NCBI RefSeq assembly: GCF_028554725.1
Contig: NC_071670.1
Location: 2,728,001-2,792,000, forward strand
DNA from: Zeugodacus cucurbitae
Lineage: Eukaryota > Arthropoda > Insecta > Diptera > Tephritidae
Length of the DNA: 64,000 nt
Direction: 5' to 3'
Below, piece by piece: positions 52,702-64,000 of the stretch (positions are counted from its first letter, which is position 1; each line of letters begins with the position of its first letter). Both the position numbers and the translations under genes were made by a program. Under the pieces are notes generated by a model. It saw only the letters and a program-made list of their open reading frames with translations. It searched no databases and was not told the origin of the DNA.

Positions 52702-55700
52702 TTAGCGTTCGTGCTTCTTCTTCTTCTCTTTGCGCGTGGGCGTGTCGTAATGCCGACGTGTTGGCGTTCTGGAGCGATCGCGTTCACGTTCACGATCCTT
52801 GCCATCACGTTGCGTTCGGCGTTCGCGTTGTTCACGTTCCCGCTCGCGCTCCCACGCGCGATCGCGTTCTCTACGTGCCTCCACCGAAGCGCTGCGTTGA
52901 CTTTGTCTCTTGCCATGTTGGCGTTCACGCTCGTACCCATCGTCACGTTTACTCTTATGGCGGTGTTCATGACGCCGTGCGCGATCCTTATAGTCCTTGT
53001 ACTCTTCCACCATGTGTCTGCTGTCACGACTATGTGCGCGTTTCTTCGACTTTTTCTTGCGACTCGCAGATTTCCGTGATTTGGATGACTTTCGACTTTT
53101 AGACTTCTTCGCCGTCTTCGAACTGGATTTGTGTCGGCGTTGCGACCGTGAGCGCTGAGCACCAGCATCAGCATCCGCGCTGTCGTCACTCAAATAAGTG
53201 GTGACAGAGGCCGTTGCAGTCGATGTAGACGACGTACTCGAGTCCGAATCCGTTGAGCTGTCGCTGTCATCCTCGGTCGTTGGACTGTACGTGCGACTAC
53301 GCCGTCGTTGCTTACTTGATCTCTTTGTGCTGCTCGCTGTCGCCTCCTCCGGTGAGCTATCACGTGCGCGTGAGCGAAGATGACGTTTACGCTCGATGCG
53401 TTGCTTGGGTAACGTCAGGCGTGAGATGGGTTTGATTTCACCAACCAGCTGCACGTCATCATCATCGGAGACGGTCACTGTGGTGGCGGCGGCGGCGGCA
53501 GGTTTCGATTTGCTAGCTTCTGTGGCAGTTTTGCTGTGCACAGTTTCGGTCGTGGCGCCGGCAATATGTGTTGTGGGTATCTCAATCAAACGCAGCTTCG
53601 CCTCCTCATCTGATTTGCCATCGTCCTCGGGACCATACGAAGTTATCGGTATGGAATGTACAGATTCCTCAGAGTCAGTGGCATTTTCTTCCGCATTCGC
53701 ATTGGCCTTGTCTGCTTCGCTAGGGGAACTCTTGGCGGAATCGTCGGTAGAGGGCGCGCCTATATTGTGCGATTGAAAATTATTGGAAATGGGTGAGCTT
53801 GAGGAGAATTTTAGAATTTATCTAGACTTTTGCAAAAATATGCTTTAGTTTCTTTTAACACAATGAATATATATGAATGATCACGAAGTGTTGGAATGGA
53901 CAGTAGATCCGCAAGTTGGCGCTAAATGCAACGAGTATCAGAAAAGAAGCTAATACTAGAAAGGTTTCTATTAATCCACATTACGCAATAAATCTAAATG
54001 ATTTCCTCGGTATTAATGTCCTCATGTCCTCTGCAGACACCAAAATATTTTTATTACTCTCATTAGAAATTTAGTACCCAAATGTTTTCAATTTCTTCAA
54101 AATGTGTAATTAACCACCCAAACAGCTTCAAGACTAATAATAAATATTTTTATGACCATACAATAAACCAATACAAATCGAATGCCAATACAAACGCTTC
54201 TTTGGTCTACATTATCTTTATGATTTTAGCACGAAGACTTCACACACAAATCTACAAATCTTCAAATTCTCGAAATTGTGCGATTTTTTGCTCGCTGGGA
54301 GGTTTTTACGAGCCGAAAGCGTAAACACATATACAACTGAAGAGCGATTTGAGTTTGACGTAGAAATACTATCACTGGCCGGCTGTGGGCAGGGCAGTAT
54401 AATGTGCCACACGTAAGCAGGAGGAGAGGGCTCGCTTCTGATTACAGTGAATTGTATTTTTGAAATTTGCCAATAATGCAAATTATAGCGCTCATAAATT
54501 ATTTAGCAAAACTGGCGCTGTGTGTTGTGCGATTGATAGGAGAGTTGCAAGCTCATCAGATTTTGATTATTTTTTCTTTCAATTCTATCGGATTTAACAA
54601 CAACGTCAGACCTACATTTTTGTTGTTTATTTGAGTGTTTGTTTTTTGTTTTGTTGTTGGCCCTGCTGAAACGGAAAGTATAAGCCTAGTAGTTATCAAG
54701 GTCATCTAATGGGACGCCCCGGAAACGAGCTGTTTCGGCAGGACCAAAGGAAGGGGGATGTTAGATGAGTGGGGTTTATTGGGCATGCAAAGATTGTGGT
54801 TAGTGTCATGCGTGGACTCTTTGCATACAGGACTTATATTGGGTATGTCGAGGTTCAGTCTGGATAAGTAGGAGTTTAACCTGCTCAAATCTCCAGAACA
54901 AAGTGTCACTCTAGTTTCGAGAGGCAACACGAGCTCCGTGTCTGCAATAGGTGGTGTTTTATCTCCCGGTACGCCATTCACGGGGAGGAAGTCTATGAAG
55001 GAGTTAATGGCTCATCTGTGAATGGCGTTCAGTGCTTGTCGAAAGTTTGTCGCATCCGAAGTCCGGTCGGTATAGTCCTGTATGTCGACGACGTATGTAT
55101 TTCAGGAAGGTACTCTTGATGACTCTGGGAGGCGGTTCCGCTTCCAGCAAATTACTACATGGGTGATTTCTACGAAAGCATCTCAACAGAAAATGTCTGC
55201 AGAGCATTTCGTTATGATCCTTCACAGATAGCATACGGGCCTCATTGTGTAGGTGCTCAATCGGTGACATCAAGAGACAACCTGTGGCTGGCCGGAGAGC
55301 GGTATTCTGACAAATCTGAAGGATACTATATACAGGCTCTTTCGTCCAATTGGTGAATAGGGTCGCTATGGATTTGGTAGGGTAGAGTGTTAGGCTCCTA
55401 GTAGTGATGAAGCGAGAAAGGTCGAGGAGGAGGTTTATGTTTTGTCATTGCTTCTAGGTTCCCATTATTTATAGAAATATATATGTATACTATATAAGAC
55501 TTTTGGTCAAAAAGCTTCTTCAAAGTTCTGTTCTTATAGAGAAAAGCGCAAGTTGCTGCGGACTAAAGTTATGAAATGATATAATGGTTTCAAAGACAAG
55601 CAGAACGGTAAATAGTGTCTTGGTGGGAGCTTGTTACACCATTTTGAAAATGATAACGCCACCTTTACCTTTGATTTGGTTTAGAAACGCCATAGCCTTG

Positions 55701-58700
55701 CGTTTACGCTCCAACTGCAATTGTTTCTCCTTGGATATGGGACCGCCAAGTTTCTCACGCGCAATTTTTGCCAATTTGTCCTTCACTTTCTCCTCGGCTG
55801 TGAGCAAATAAACAAAATAAATTATTTAATATAGTTCTACGGTCTACGCTAGCACTGCTGCGCACCTTTCTTCAACTCTTTTTGTCGATGTTGTTGCTGC
55901 TGCTCAAACAATGCATTTCGCTCCATTTCCGCTTTGGAGTTTTTCAATTGCACCTTCGTCGAATTGCTGCTGCCAGCGCCACTACTGTAATCGCCATCAT
56001 AACGGCTGCCGCTGGGTTGATGTGGATGCTGTGCAGACGGCGCGCGCATGCTTAGCAGCGCTGGCCCCGCTAACACGGTGTTTTGTGCGCTACGACTGCC
56101 TACGCTGGCGGCGATTTGTGCATTTCGCGCCATCAATTGGCTCTCGACCAACTGTATGGCTTTCTGCACATGCTCAGGCACCGCACGCGCTTGCAATGAG
56201 TTGGCCGGCTTGGCAGCGCACTCCTCATCATCATCGCTGGGCTCACGCGGCAAGGCAGGTTGTAGTATAGCTGTTGCGGATTCTTCCTTCGGTTTGATGG
56301 AGAAGCAAACGGGCGCTAAGCGAATAAAAAGTTTGTTGCTGTTAGTGATATATTTTGTGTGGGAATAATGAAAGTGTGCACTTACATATCGCTTTTTCGG
56401 CCGTCTGTAGACCCTTTTTGCTCATCAGCGCAGCGGCCACTGCTGCCGCCTTGCGCTGCTTCTGCTCTTTCGAAGCGGCATCGGGATCGCCGGTCACTTT
56501 ATACAAGTAATAAGGATAAAACTCGTTATCGTATAGCAGAAATGTGAAACGATCGACGCTTTTCGCGCGCAGCGTCTCCTCAAATTGACGGCCGTTCTTG
56601 ACCACGTAAGTCGCTGTTTTATCGATGATATTTTTCAGTGTTTCCGTTGGCACTGGTATATTGAGCACGGGTTCGGGTGCCGCCTTCGACTCCTCCTCGG
56701 CCTCGGACTCGGTATCCGAGGCGTAACCTTGCGCCAACGCTAAAGCGCTGGTGTTCTTTAATATTTCCACCTCCGTCCTCATATTGCCGCCATTCGATTG
56801 TGAATTCGAATTCGAATTTGAATTGGTGGCCTCCTCGGGCTCGGCGGAAACGTACGTGCTGCCATTGTATTGCAACAGCACGGGCGTGAAGTTCGCAGTA
56901 GTTGGTGTGGTGGGTGTGGGCGAATTCGATGTGGGCATATTGGCCAATTCGCCGTCGAGTACAGCCGGCAAGGGTACACCCTTAATTTTGCTTATGAGCT
57001 GCGTATAGGCACAGTTAGCCGAGGGCTTGTACTTAATGGTGGGCACAGTAATGATCGGTTTGGCAGGCAAACTTGCGGCAATATCTGTGGTGCTAATAGC
57101 GCCGTTGTTAGTTGTGTTGGGCTCAAGCTGCTCTTTTGTTGCCGCAGTCTCCGTGGGATAGGTACCGTTCTTTATAGCATTCATTAGATATTTATAGTAC
57201 GGATTGAGCACGCCATTTATAGCAAGAAAATCGAATTGTATATTATTCGATTGTTTGGCCTTGAGTAGTATCTCCATTTGTATGCCTTGTGAGGCTATAA
57301 AACGTGCGGTCTTCTCAATGATCGCATGCTGCTTCATTGTTTCGGGCTAAGTAAGAGTAAAACATTCATTTTATGACTTATCAAGCGCTCTACACTTTCG
57401 AACTCACCAATTGTATGCTAGCGGGCACTTCGAAATCTTTGGGCAGACTAAAAGCCTGCTCAGCTTCTTCGCCGCTTGGCGAATTGCTGTGCTCCTCGCG
57501 ATTGGGTCCATGTAGCACACCGCCATCGTTGCCATACTGAAAGTCCACTTGCGCATAGCTACCGCCCTCGACATCCTGTTTGAGGCGTTTCAAATCCTCC
57601 TCTATAAGTTTGCGTTCATAATTTTTTTCGATGAAACGGTGTGTAGTTGGTGTTGTGGTTGTGCGCAAATAACGTTTTCGTCGTTGGTCAACCAAATAAA
57701 AACAAAAATGGCAGAGAAAGAGAAACCAAAATGAGTCTTCATTAGGCAGTGACTAGAAGGCAGCTACGCCTACGCAAATTTGCATTTTTTTTTTGAGTGC
57801 ACAAAATTATGCGTTGTGGCATAAATGATGCGATTTACTTGAACTTTTCTTGTATTTTCATTCTTTTTTCTGTATTTGTTAAGGGGTTTATTTTGTTTTA
57901 ATTTTTTTTGTTGTTTGTAGAAAAGCTGTTTTTTCGTTTTTCAATGGCATACACAAAATAAAAGAAAACATGTTACACAAGCATATTTTCCATACTTTGT
58001 TTTTGTTATAAATTAAAAAATAAAACATTTTAAACAAATCGTAACAGCCTTTACATTTTAGAGAGAGAGCTTATGAGTGAGAGACGTATTGTTGACGGCA
58101 TCGCAGCTAACTTCATCTGCAATGGAACATTAGTGCGTTGTGATGAAATGCATATATTTACCTGAGAGCCATGCGCATGCGCCACAGTTGACTGGCGTTG
58201 CTGCTTACATGCTTGTATTCCACGCAGGCGGCTTTTCTGTTTTTTCTGCAATCAGCACGACGACGTTTTCTTGTTTACAAACTACTTACGTGTTAAATAT
58301 TTGCACTTTTCGCTTTTTACACTATTTTTCTTAAACTTAATTAGCTAACAACTAATTAGTCATAACAATATTAAATTGCTTAACGACGGTCTTTCTGCTT
58401 GAATCTTGATTTTTCGCATTGTTTTTGTTCTTTTTGCATTTTATATGCATATTATATATGGTATATAATGACCGTTATTAAATCTTTACACATATTTACA
58501 ATAATTTTTTATTGATATAAAAAATGTTTTTGTTATAAAATTATAACGCTTTGATAGTAGCTTAGCAGCTTGACGACCTTTCGTACGGTGCGTCATGCCT
58601 AGTATCAACACTTGTGCTTACCTTGTTGCAGTATATGATCCTCTTCGTTGTTGTACAAGTATAAATAACGCTCTTCCTCGCACAATTGCTCGGCGCGTTG

Positions 58701-60612
58701 CTCATCGGCGCTTAGGTAATCGAGTCGATTGCCGTAGCCGCCCGGCGGCGGTTCATGTTGCGCCAATTCGGACAAAGCACCACGTACGTCATATCTATGC
58801 GTCGTGTCCCCCCAACCAAAAGAGGAGAGGTTGCACAGCAGCAGTAATTATTGCGAATTGGGCGTGGGTGCGCATTTACATTAACATATATAGATAGTTA
58901 TGTTTGTATGTGGCGAGTTGGTATGTATGTTTTGTGCGCGCGCAAGGAAGTAGCGTTCGGCGAATGAAAAAGAAAGATAAATGTAAATTAAAAACAAAAG
59001 CCAAAATAAAATTTTTAAAATCAAAAGTAGTTTTTGCAGGTTGGAAAAGAAAATGTAAAAAAATAATATTGTAAGAAATTAGCAAAAAAAATATCAGCAG
59101 AAACTATTTTTTTTATTTTGTATGCTTAACATTTATGATAAACATTACAAATATGTAAAAAAAAAATTTCTTTTGATATATTAATGCAAATTTTTTACAA
59201 TCATAATAGAAATTTTCAAATTGTTACAAATGTTGTATACATACCGTTCCTGTTGCTAAAAAAATGATATTTGCGATAAAGTGATTATTAGAAAATAAAT
59301 TTGTTTACAATGCTACATGATGATGCGATATTAAGATGGCATAACGCTCCCCAAGCGGGTATACATAGAACAAACCAAGCCAAGTTGGCGTGTTTAATTA
59401 GCAACACAAATCAATTGTTTAATTAATGCAGTTGCTTTCCATTGCTGTCGAGTACCAATCACTTGCCGTATATATGTATGTATGGTTTTAGTTGTAGAAA
59501 ATATAATTTGAGAGTATGCGATATACGCCAGCACTTCTCGGGGTGCATATGTGAATAATATATAAATTGATTTTAAAGAAACAGTACAGAGAAAGAGTGT
59601 ACTTTATTTTTGAAAATATACAGCAATATTTACACACTATTATATATTTTGCTCCAAAAATTGCTGGCGTATACGCGAAACTCACTAGTGCTTGTTAAAT
59701 ATACTGCTATAATACTGATAAATACTGAAAACTTAGGGCGTTAATTTGAAAAATTCTGCGTAAAATATTATATACACACTTCTTGTTTGAGATTTTAATT
59801 AATTTTGCATAAAAAAAATACTCGAAAAGCGCGCACAACTATAATTTCTTTAACACATTTTATACCGTATTTCTAATAGTATACTTTAGACACAAATTTT
59901 GATAGTAAACAGCGCGCACAGACAAAAAATTATTAAATTATTAACTACTAAAATCACCAAATATACAAACACAAAAAAAAATACAAATGTACATAGTTTA
60001 ACTAGTGTATAATAAACTCACAAAACGCTTGACGACATGCTAAAATAAAAAGGGTAAGTTAAGATTTTTTGTAATTCAAAGCAATAACATTATACATTAT
60101 TCGCGCCGTCTGCTGGCTGTTGTGCTTTTGGACGCGCGTATATGTGTTGTACTCTTGTAGGTTATATTACTAGGTAATACATACTGTACTAATGCACGAA
60201 AAATCATAATCGTAGATATTACAGTTTATATAGTTTAAAAACTATATATGTATATAAATATATGCATTAAATAGTTACAAAAAAGTTACAATATCCTATT
60301 TTAAGTAGCAACAATTATTAACCTGTCGATCTTGAGCGTTGTGTCACCCATCCACGGTATCATATGCTTGCCCTGATCGATTTCGCGCGCTTTATCATCG
60401 TCACGAAACAATTTACAGGCATAACCAAATACTAGTAGGTCAACTTGACGTGCCTCGCCAGCATTGAGTCCTGTGCTGTTCGTTGTCGATGCATAGCTGC
60501 TGTAGGTGCCATTATTTGAGGAGGTGCTACTGCCACCTTTGCGTAGTATACCACCAACGCTACCGCCAGCGTACTCGCGCACGTTCGGGCGCGTTATATT
60601 GTAATATGACAT
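52702..60612 (-). CDS. su(w[a]): Suppressor of white-apricot (SWAP) splicing regulator
   Basis: Minus-strand coding exons: 60612-60323, 58794-58622, 57601-57408, 57346-56386, 56315-55866, 55797-55669 and 53759-52702. They total 3255 nt, giving 1084 aa with all phases closing. Domains in order: a glycine-rich start with GGSVGGILRK; the N-terminal DRY-EERY region (about 59-150, with KIDRY and CEEERYLYLY); SURP 1 (about 228-275); the conserved VPTIKYKPSANCAYTQLISK block; SURP 2 (about 458-504); a short Lys-rich helix with EKQLQLERKRKA; and a long acidic then Arg/Ser/Lys-rich tail. This is the SFSWAP family, nuclear regulators of alternative splicing. In Drosophila the protein represses removal of its own first introns. 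The first ATG is at 60612; no upstream in-frame ATG was seen. The exon 5 donor (G|GTGCGC) is non-consensus and is the least certain junction. Intron 6 carries a retrotransposon remnant. Confidence 0.94.
54357..54530. repeat. Dispersed repeat, copy 2
   Basis: Partner of the block at 27450-27625. It has ACGTAGAAATACTAT, GTGGGCAGGGC, TAATGTGCCA, GGAGGAGAGG, CCAATAATGCAAATTA and GCGCTCATAAA in the same order. It lies within the last intron of su(w[a]), next to the jockey-type fragment but apparently separate from it. Confidence 0.55.
54600..55450 (-). mobile_element. Jockey-clade non-LTR retrotransposon remnant (ORF2 C-terminus)
   Basis: Read on the minus strand, the fragment encodes ICQNTALRPATG, then SPIEHLHNEARMLSVKDHNE, LRCFRRNHPCSNLLEAEPPP, and finally LCSGDLSRLNSYLSRLNLDI with CKESTHDTNH. 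These are the hallmark end of jockey-like ORF2 proteins downstream of the reverse transcriptase, including the CCHC-like Cys-His knot (here partly eroded). Two main frames are used, with stops between, so it is inactive. The 3' end runs into AAC/AAA-rich sequence near 54600. No reverse-transcriptase core is present: the copy is 5' truncated, as is usual. It sits in the same orientation as its host gene su(w[a]). Confidence 0.85.
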
Positions 60613-61073
60613 TTTATGCACATAAAAACTAATGCCAATTGTAGCACAAACGTTGTTTGGATATTTATTCGTTGTTTTACACTATTTAATTATTGAATTT
60701 GTGATTTTTTCACAAGTTTCCTGAATCCGTAGAAGAATTATGAGCTGTCAGATGTGCAAAGTTTAGCTGATACAGCGTTGCTTAGGAAATGTCATTATTA
60801 ACAGCGAAAAAATTCACAAATGTGCTGCTTGTTCGCCAGTTTGAGGTATGAACGAATGAATATTCATTCGTTGCTTTTTATGTAGAATTATTGTGAATGG
60901 TATGTGAAAATAAACTTTACATTTGACGTTCGTCGATGTAAACAAATGCATTCAACCTACTTTGTAAACAAATTCGAAACAGCTGTTAATAAAGAAAAAT
61001 ATATATTTTTATTTTTATTATATATATATGTATATACCTTAAAAATTGTGGAAAATACAAAAACTTTTGAAAA
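60613..61073. promoter_or_regulatory. Shared divergent promoter of su(w[a]) and the zinc-finger gene
   Basis: Only 461 bp separate the two start codons, which face away from each other. The interval holds a perfect 22-bp palindrome at 60851-60872 (half-site AACGAATGAAT) and an AACAGCTGTT E-box at 60978-60987, resembling the CAGCTGTT-type core promoter element common in fly housekeeping genes. I see no TATA box at a suitable place for su(w[a]); TATATATATG around 61019-61029 is AT-rich but close to the zinc-finger ATG. Confidence 0.6.
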
Positions 61074-62607
61074 ATGGATACAATTGAGAGTGAAGATCCA
61101 TTTGCTATCGCGCAAAACAAGAAAATAGACCCGATAGATAATGAGGATCCATTTTCTACGGCACACATGCACACAGATTCCTTTGAAGTCACCATAGAAG
61201 ATATCAATCGCTTGGATGAAGATGATTCACTGGATGAAATCGACGGCATTGAAGATGACTTAACTATATTAGAAATTGCCATGGCAAAAGCCATGGAAAA
61301 TGTGAATCCCGCAATCTTTATGCATCTACTATGTCCGCGTTGCGGCGAAACTTTTCATACAGCTGCACATTGGCAACAGCACTTGCATAATGTGCACTAT
61401 TTTAACAATTTAAAAATGTTGCCGGGAACTGTAAACGAAGGTAGTTTCTTTGTCATATAAAATTCACTTATATATATTTTAATCACCAATATTTTTAGTT
61501 GAGAAAACGTATCGCTGCAAAAAGTGTCAGAGCGAGTTTAATTATCTGGAATACCGTAAAATTCTACAGCATTGCCTTTCGCATATGACTTTTAACGCTT
61601 GCTATAAATGCAGCTTATGTGACCATTTAGAATGCACTAGCACAGCAATGGTCCGACACATCAGAAGACACATGGAGGTGCATATGCTTAAGGCGAAAAT
61701 TAATGGCAAACTAGTACGAAACAAACGATTTTCTTTAAGCGAAGGCATTGATTATGAGAAATTTTTGATCTATATGTGCCCGCAATGCCAGACAAGCTTT
61801 AGAAAGCACGAAACTTGGTTGCAACATATCAACGATAGACATGCGCTTTTTGCGGAAGAAAAACTCAAATTTAAAGCTATAGAAATGGACGAATTGATGG
61901 AAAAGAACTCTCATCTCAATACCACATGCGAAACGTGTGGCATCACATTAGCAGCCGACAACTTGGAACAGTGTCAGCGCAAACATTACCTTACGCATCT
62001 CCGCAATAGATCATTCCGTTGTGCAATATGCAATTTGCACTTCAACTACAGCAATGAGATTAAGTTGCATATGTTATTGATGCACTGCAAAAACGCAACC
62101 ACTTACGACGAAGCCATTTTGCCGGGTAACTTGCGTCCCAGAAATGCAAAATTTGACATGAATATCAAGTTCCTGCCGGATAAAACAGCCAAATATCTGC
62201 AACACATTGAATTCAATTGCCCGATTTGTGGCGTTAAGTTTGCACATCCCGACGATTGGTGTACACACATTAATGAGAATCATGACTTCTTTAAAGCGCC
62301 TTATATGGCATTAATTATAACCAATTTCGGCGCGACACCCAATGCAAATAGGGCCTGCAAGAAACGACGTCTACAACCGTATTGTGTTATTTGTGATCGC
62401 GTGTTGGATGGGTGCAAAAGTTATATACATTTATGGACTGAACAATTGCGCCATGCGCCCTTTAGACCATACAAGTGCACCATTTGCATGGAACAATTCT
62501 ATTCAATACGCATTTTGATGAAACATTTTCGAGTATTACATACGAATTTGGATGGCAGCGTCAACATTACACCAAAACAACGTAGAATTCAAGCTAAGGA
62601 AACATAA
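61074..62607 (+). CDS. C2H2 zinc-finger protein with nine fingers
   Basis: Exons 61074-61440 and 61499-62607 (58-bp intron) give 491 aa. The N-terminus (1-75) is acidic, has a short internal duplication (EDPF at 7-10 and 24-27) and lacks a visible ZAD. Nine C2H2 or C2H2-like fingers follow, the first at 87-108 (CPRC to HLHNVH) and the rest from about 127 to 480. They are separated by irregular linkers rather than the TGEKP linker, and many carry the long C-x2-C-x11-13-H-x3-5-H spacing with an aromatic residue after the second Cys pair. Fingers beginning TCETC and YCVIC have unusual spacing to their histidines. This is probably a nuclear DNA- or RNA-binding protein; target unknown. I do not recognise a specific named gene. 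It is divergently paired with su(w[a]) and likely shares its promoter. Confidence 0.88.
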
Positions 62608-62640
62608 TTAAGTGAAAATATGCGAAATTTATAAAGAAAA

Positions 62641-62650
62641 AATAAATAAA
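62641..62650 (+). terminator. Zinc-finger gene poly(A) signal
   Basis: Overlapping AATAAATAAA about 35 nt after the stop codon, giving a very short 3' UTR; the next gene starts about 330 bp further on. Confidence 0.6.
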
Positions 62651-62975
62651 ATATAAGAAGTAATCATAAATAATCATTTATAAATGAAAAATAATTAAAT
62701 CATTTTAACATTTCAAATATAGGCGAGAATGCCTTGACAAATGTGGTTGTTTTGTTTACATTCAATTTGAACTCCCATAAACAGATGTTATTCATTCACA
62801 ATAGTTCAGTTTGCCAGTTGTAACTTTGTATATTCATTCAAGCAATTGGTTATGGTGAATGTTTATTTGAAGAAGAAGAACTAAGTGTAAAAATAAATGA
62901 ATAAAACTTGACTTGTGATTGATAAACAAATGTCATCACGAATTTTTCTATTAACTTCGATTATTTATATTAATA

Positions 62976-63529
62976 ATGTCTAACAAGAAACAACAGCCTG
63001 CATTTCAAGGGAAGGAATGTTTCAGTCGTATGAATTTCCTCTTCCAAGCCTCCATGCTAATGGCAGGCAAGAACAACACGTTATCTGCCTACTATGGCGA
63101 ACTATGTCGGAGTATTGGCAAGAAAGCTGTGCTTAAAATGTAAGTTAATGTCATTAAAACATAAACATTATGCTTATAAGTCATAACATTTGCAGTGATC
63201 CAGACATAAAGCGTCAGATGTGTAAACGCTGTTCAGTGGCATTAAAACCAGGCATAACCGCTGATCTGCACGCTGTGACGAGACGGAAGCGTCGAAAGAC
63301 GCTGAAAATTAATGATAATGTGGATGAAGATACAAGCATGGTATTGACCTGCCGTCATTGCGGTTTTGGACGCCAGTTTATAGTTAATCCAGATTACAAA
63401 TTTTGGTTGGACAATGAGGAATCTGTGGTGGAAACTATTACTTTGGAAGACAAGAAGAGTGAGAAGAAACGAAAGCGGGCAACAGTCAAAGAAAAAGAAA
63501 AAGCAGAAGCTACCACAAAAGCAAAATAG
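62976..63529 (+). CDS. RPP21: Ribonuclease P protein subunit p21 (Rpr2/Rpp21 family)
   Basis: Exons 62976-63139 and 63196-63529 (56-bp intron, phase 2) give 165 aa, typical of the family. Rpp21 is a zinc-binding protein subunit of nuclear RNase P, which trims the 5' leader from precursor tRNAs. Two N-terminal helices with MNFLFQASMLMAGKNNTLSAYYG match the family signature for Rpp29 contact. The zinc ribbon is formed by Cys64-x2-Cys67 (CKRC) and Cys107-x2-Cys110 (CRHC), separated by a basic stretch RRKRRK likely to touch RNA. The C-terminus is a Lys/Glu-rich tail. It follows the zinc-finger gene tail-to-head with about 370 bp between stop and start, so a separate promoter is expected; ATTCATTC words at about 62790 and 62833 lie in that gap. 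Confidence 0.93.
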
Positions 63530-63549
63530 TTTTACTATAGAAAGAGAAA

Positions 63550-63555
63550 AATAAA
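63550..63555 (+). terminator. RPP21: RPP21 poly(A) signal
   Basis: AATAAA 21 nt after the RPP21 stop codon, a very short but plausible 3' UTR. Confidence 0.6.
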
Positions 63556-63559
63556 CATT

Positions 63560-64000
63560 CCACATAGTATATGTATTTGTACATATGTAGGTGAGTGGAA
63601 TTAGTTGTAAAATATATAACTTGTTCATCAAACAATGTTTCTTTTGCAGTATGCATTTGAGATAACAATAGCGCCGTAGAGTACGTAAAAAAAGTATTGA
63701 TAATGAATAGTAAATAGTATCCGTGATTACAAAGTGTTTCTATAATTTCTCTGAGGAATATTAGGAGTGATCCAGCCTCACATTAGTATTTCCGTCTGAA
63801 GTAATCTTTACAACAAAAAAAAAAAAAAACAACTCACTACCATAAATTTTACACCAGCAGCGTTTTGGATAAGTCATCTGATATCACCCCATCTTGCACT
63901 TCAGAACTCCACGTCAGCCCACTTACTTGATCTGCTTTGTTATTTGTGTAATCAACTCGAACAATCAACAAATGCTTACTTATCACAATCGCACAGCTTT
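63560..64000. other. Downstream intergenic DNA, nothing specific seen
   Basis: AT-rich sequence to the window edge without an ORF or motif I can support; a neighbouring gene may begin outside the window. Confidence 0.5.

Noticed and set aside
52656..53189. Other-frame ORFs over the su(w[a]) tail
   Set aside because: The Arg/Ser-repeat exon keeps several frames open; only the frame continuous with the conserved upstream exons is real.
54082..54324. 80-aa ORF in the su(w[a]) intron
   Set aside because: Low-complexity Asn/Lys content and no motif; likely chance.
57602..57695. Open frame upstream of su(w[a]) exon 3
   Set aside because: It reads into the intron. Splicing at 57601 restores the continuous protein (LQQ-EEDLKRL) with correct phase, and the upstream residues do not fit the family.

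Overview
This is a window of nuclear DNA from an insect, almost certainly a higher fly. The genes have short introns (56-70 bp) alongside a few very long ones, the intergenic DNA is strongly AT-rich, and several proteins closely match fly families. A tephritid fruit fly is my best guess, from the style of the dispersed repeats and an 18-kb first coding intron; that is inference, since I could not search. There are no bacterial features, tRNAs, rRNAs or CRISPR arrays that I can support.

Layout. 1-13.4 kb: non-coding DNA upstream of, or in the 5' UTR/introns of, the first gene. It holds AT-rich blocks, one Helentron/DINE-like non-autonomous element (1226-2626), a 291-bp duplication and a 46-bp minisatellite with higher-order structure. 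13.4-40.1 kb (+): a six-coding-exon TTC28 orthologue (2658 aa; TPR array plus inactive-looking CHAT domain), with an 18.4-kb intron containing diverged tandem repeats and a long fold-back hairpin at 24169-24306. 40.1-48.5 kb: AT-rich intergenic DNA with a 72/150-bp repeat field and a 163-bp tandem duplication. 48.5-50.4 kb (+): complete inositol oxygenase (MIOX). 51.0-52.1 kb: dead mariner-like transposase. 52.7-60.6 kb (-): suppressor of white-apricot (SWAP splicing regulator), seven coding exons, with a jockey-type retrotransposon remnant in its last intron. 61.1-62.6 kb (+): a nine-finger C2H2 protein, divergent from su(w[a]) across a 461-bp shared promoter that carries a perfect 22-bp palindrome. 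63.0-63.5 kb (+): RPP21, a protein subunit of RNase P.

All multi-exon models were joined by hand from splice signals, and every reading frame closes exactly. The genes are not an operon-like system; they are independent housekeeping or developmental genes. The most interesting items are the long imperfect hairpin in the TTC28 intron, the weak splice sites of the first two su(w[a]) coding introns (in Drosophila these introns are autoregulated), the palindrome in the bidirectional promoter, and several repeat arrays with nested periodicity. I found no convincing new multi-gene system.
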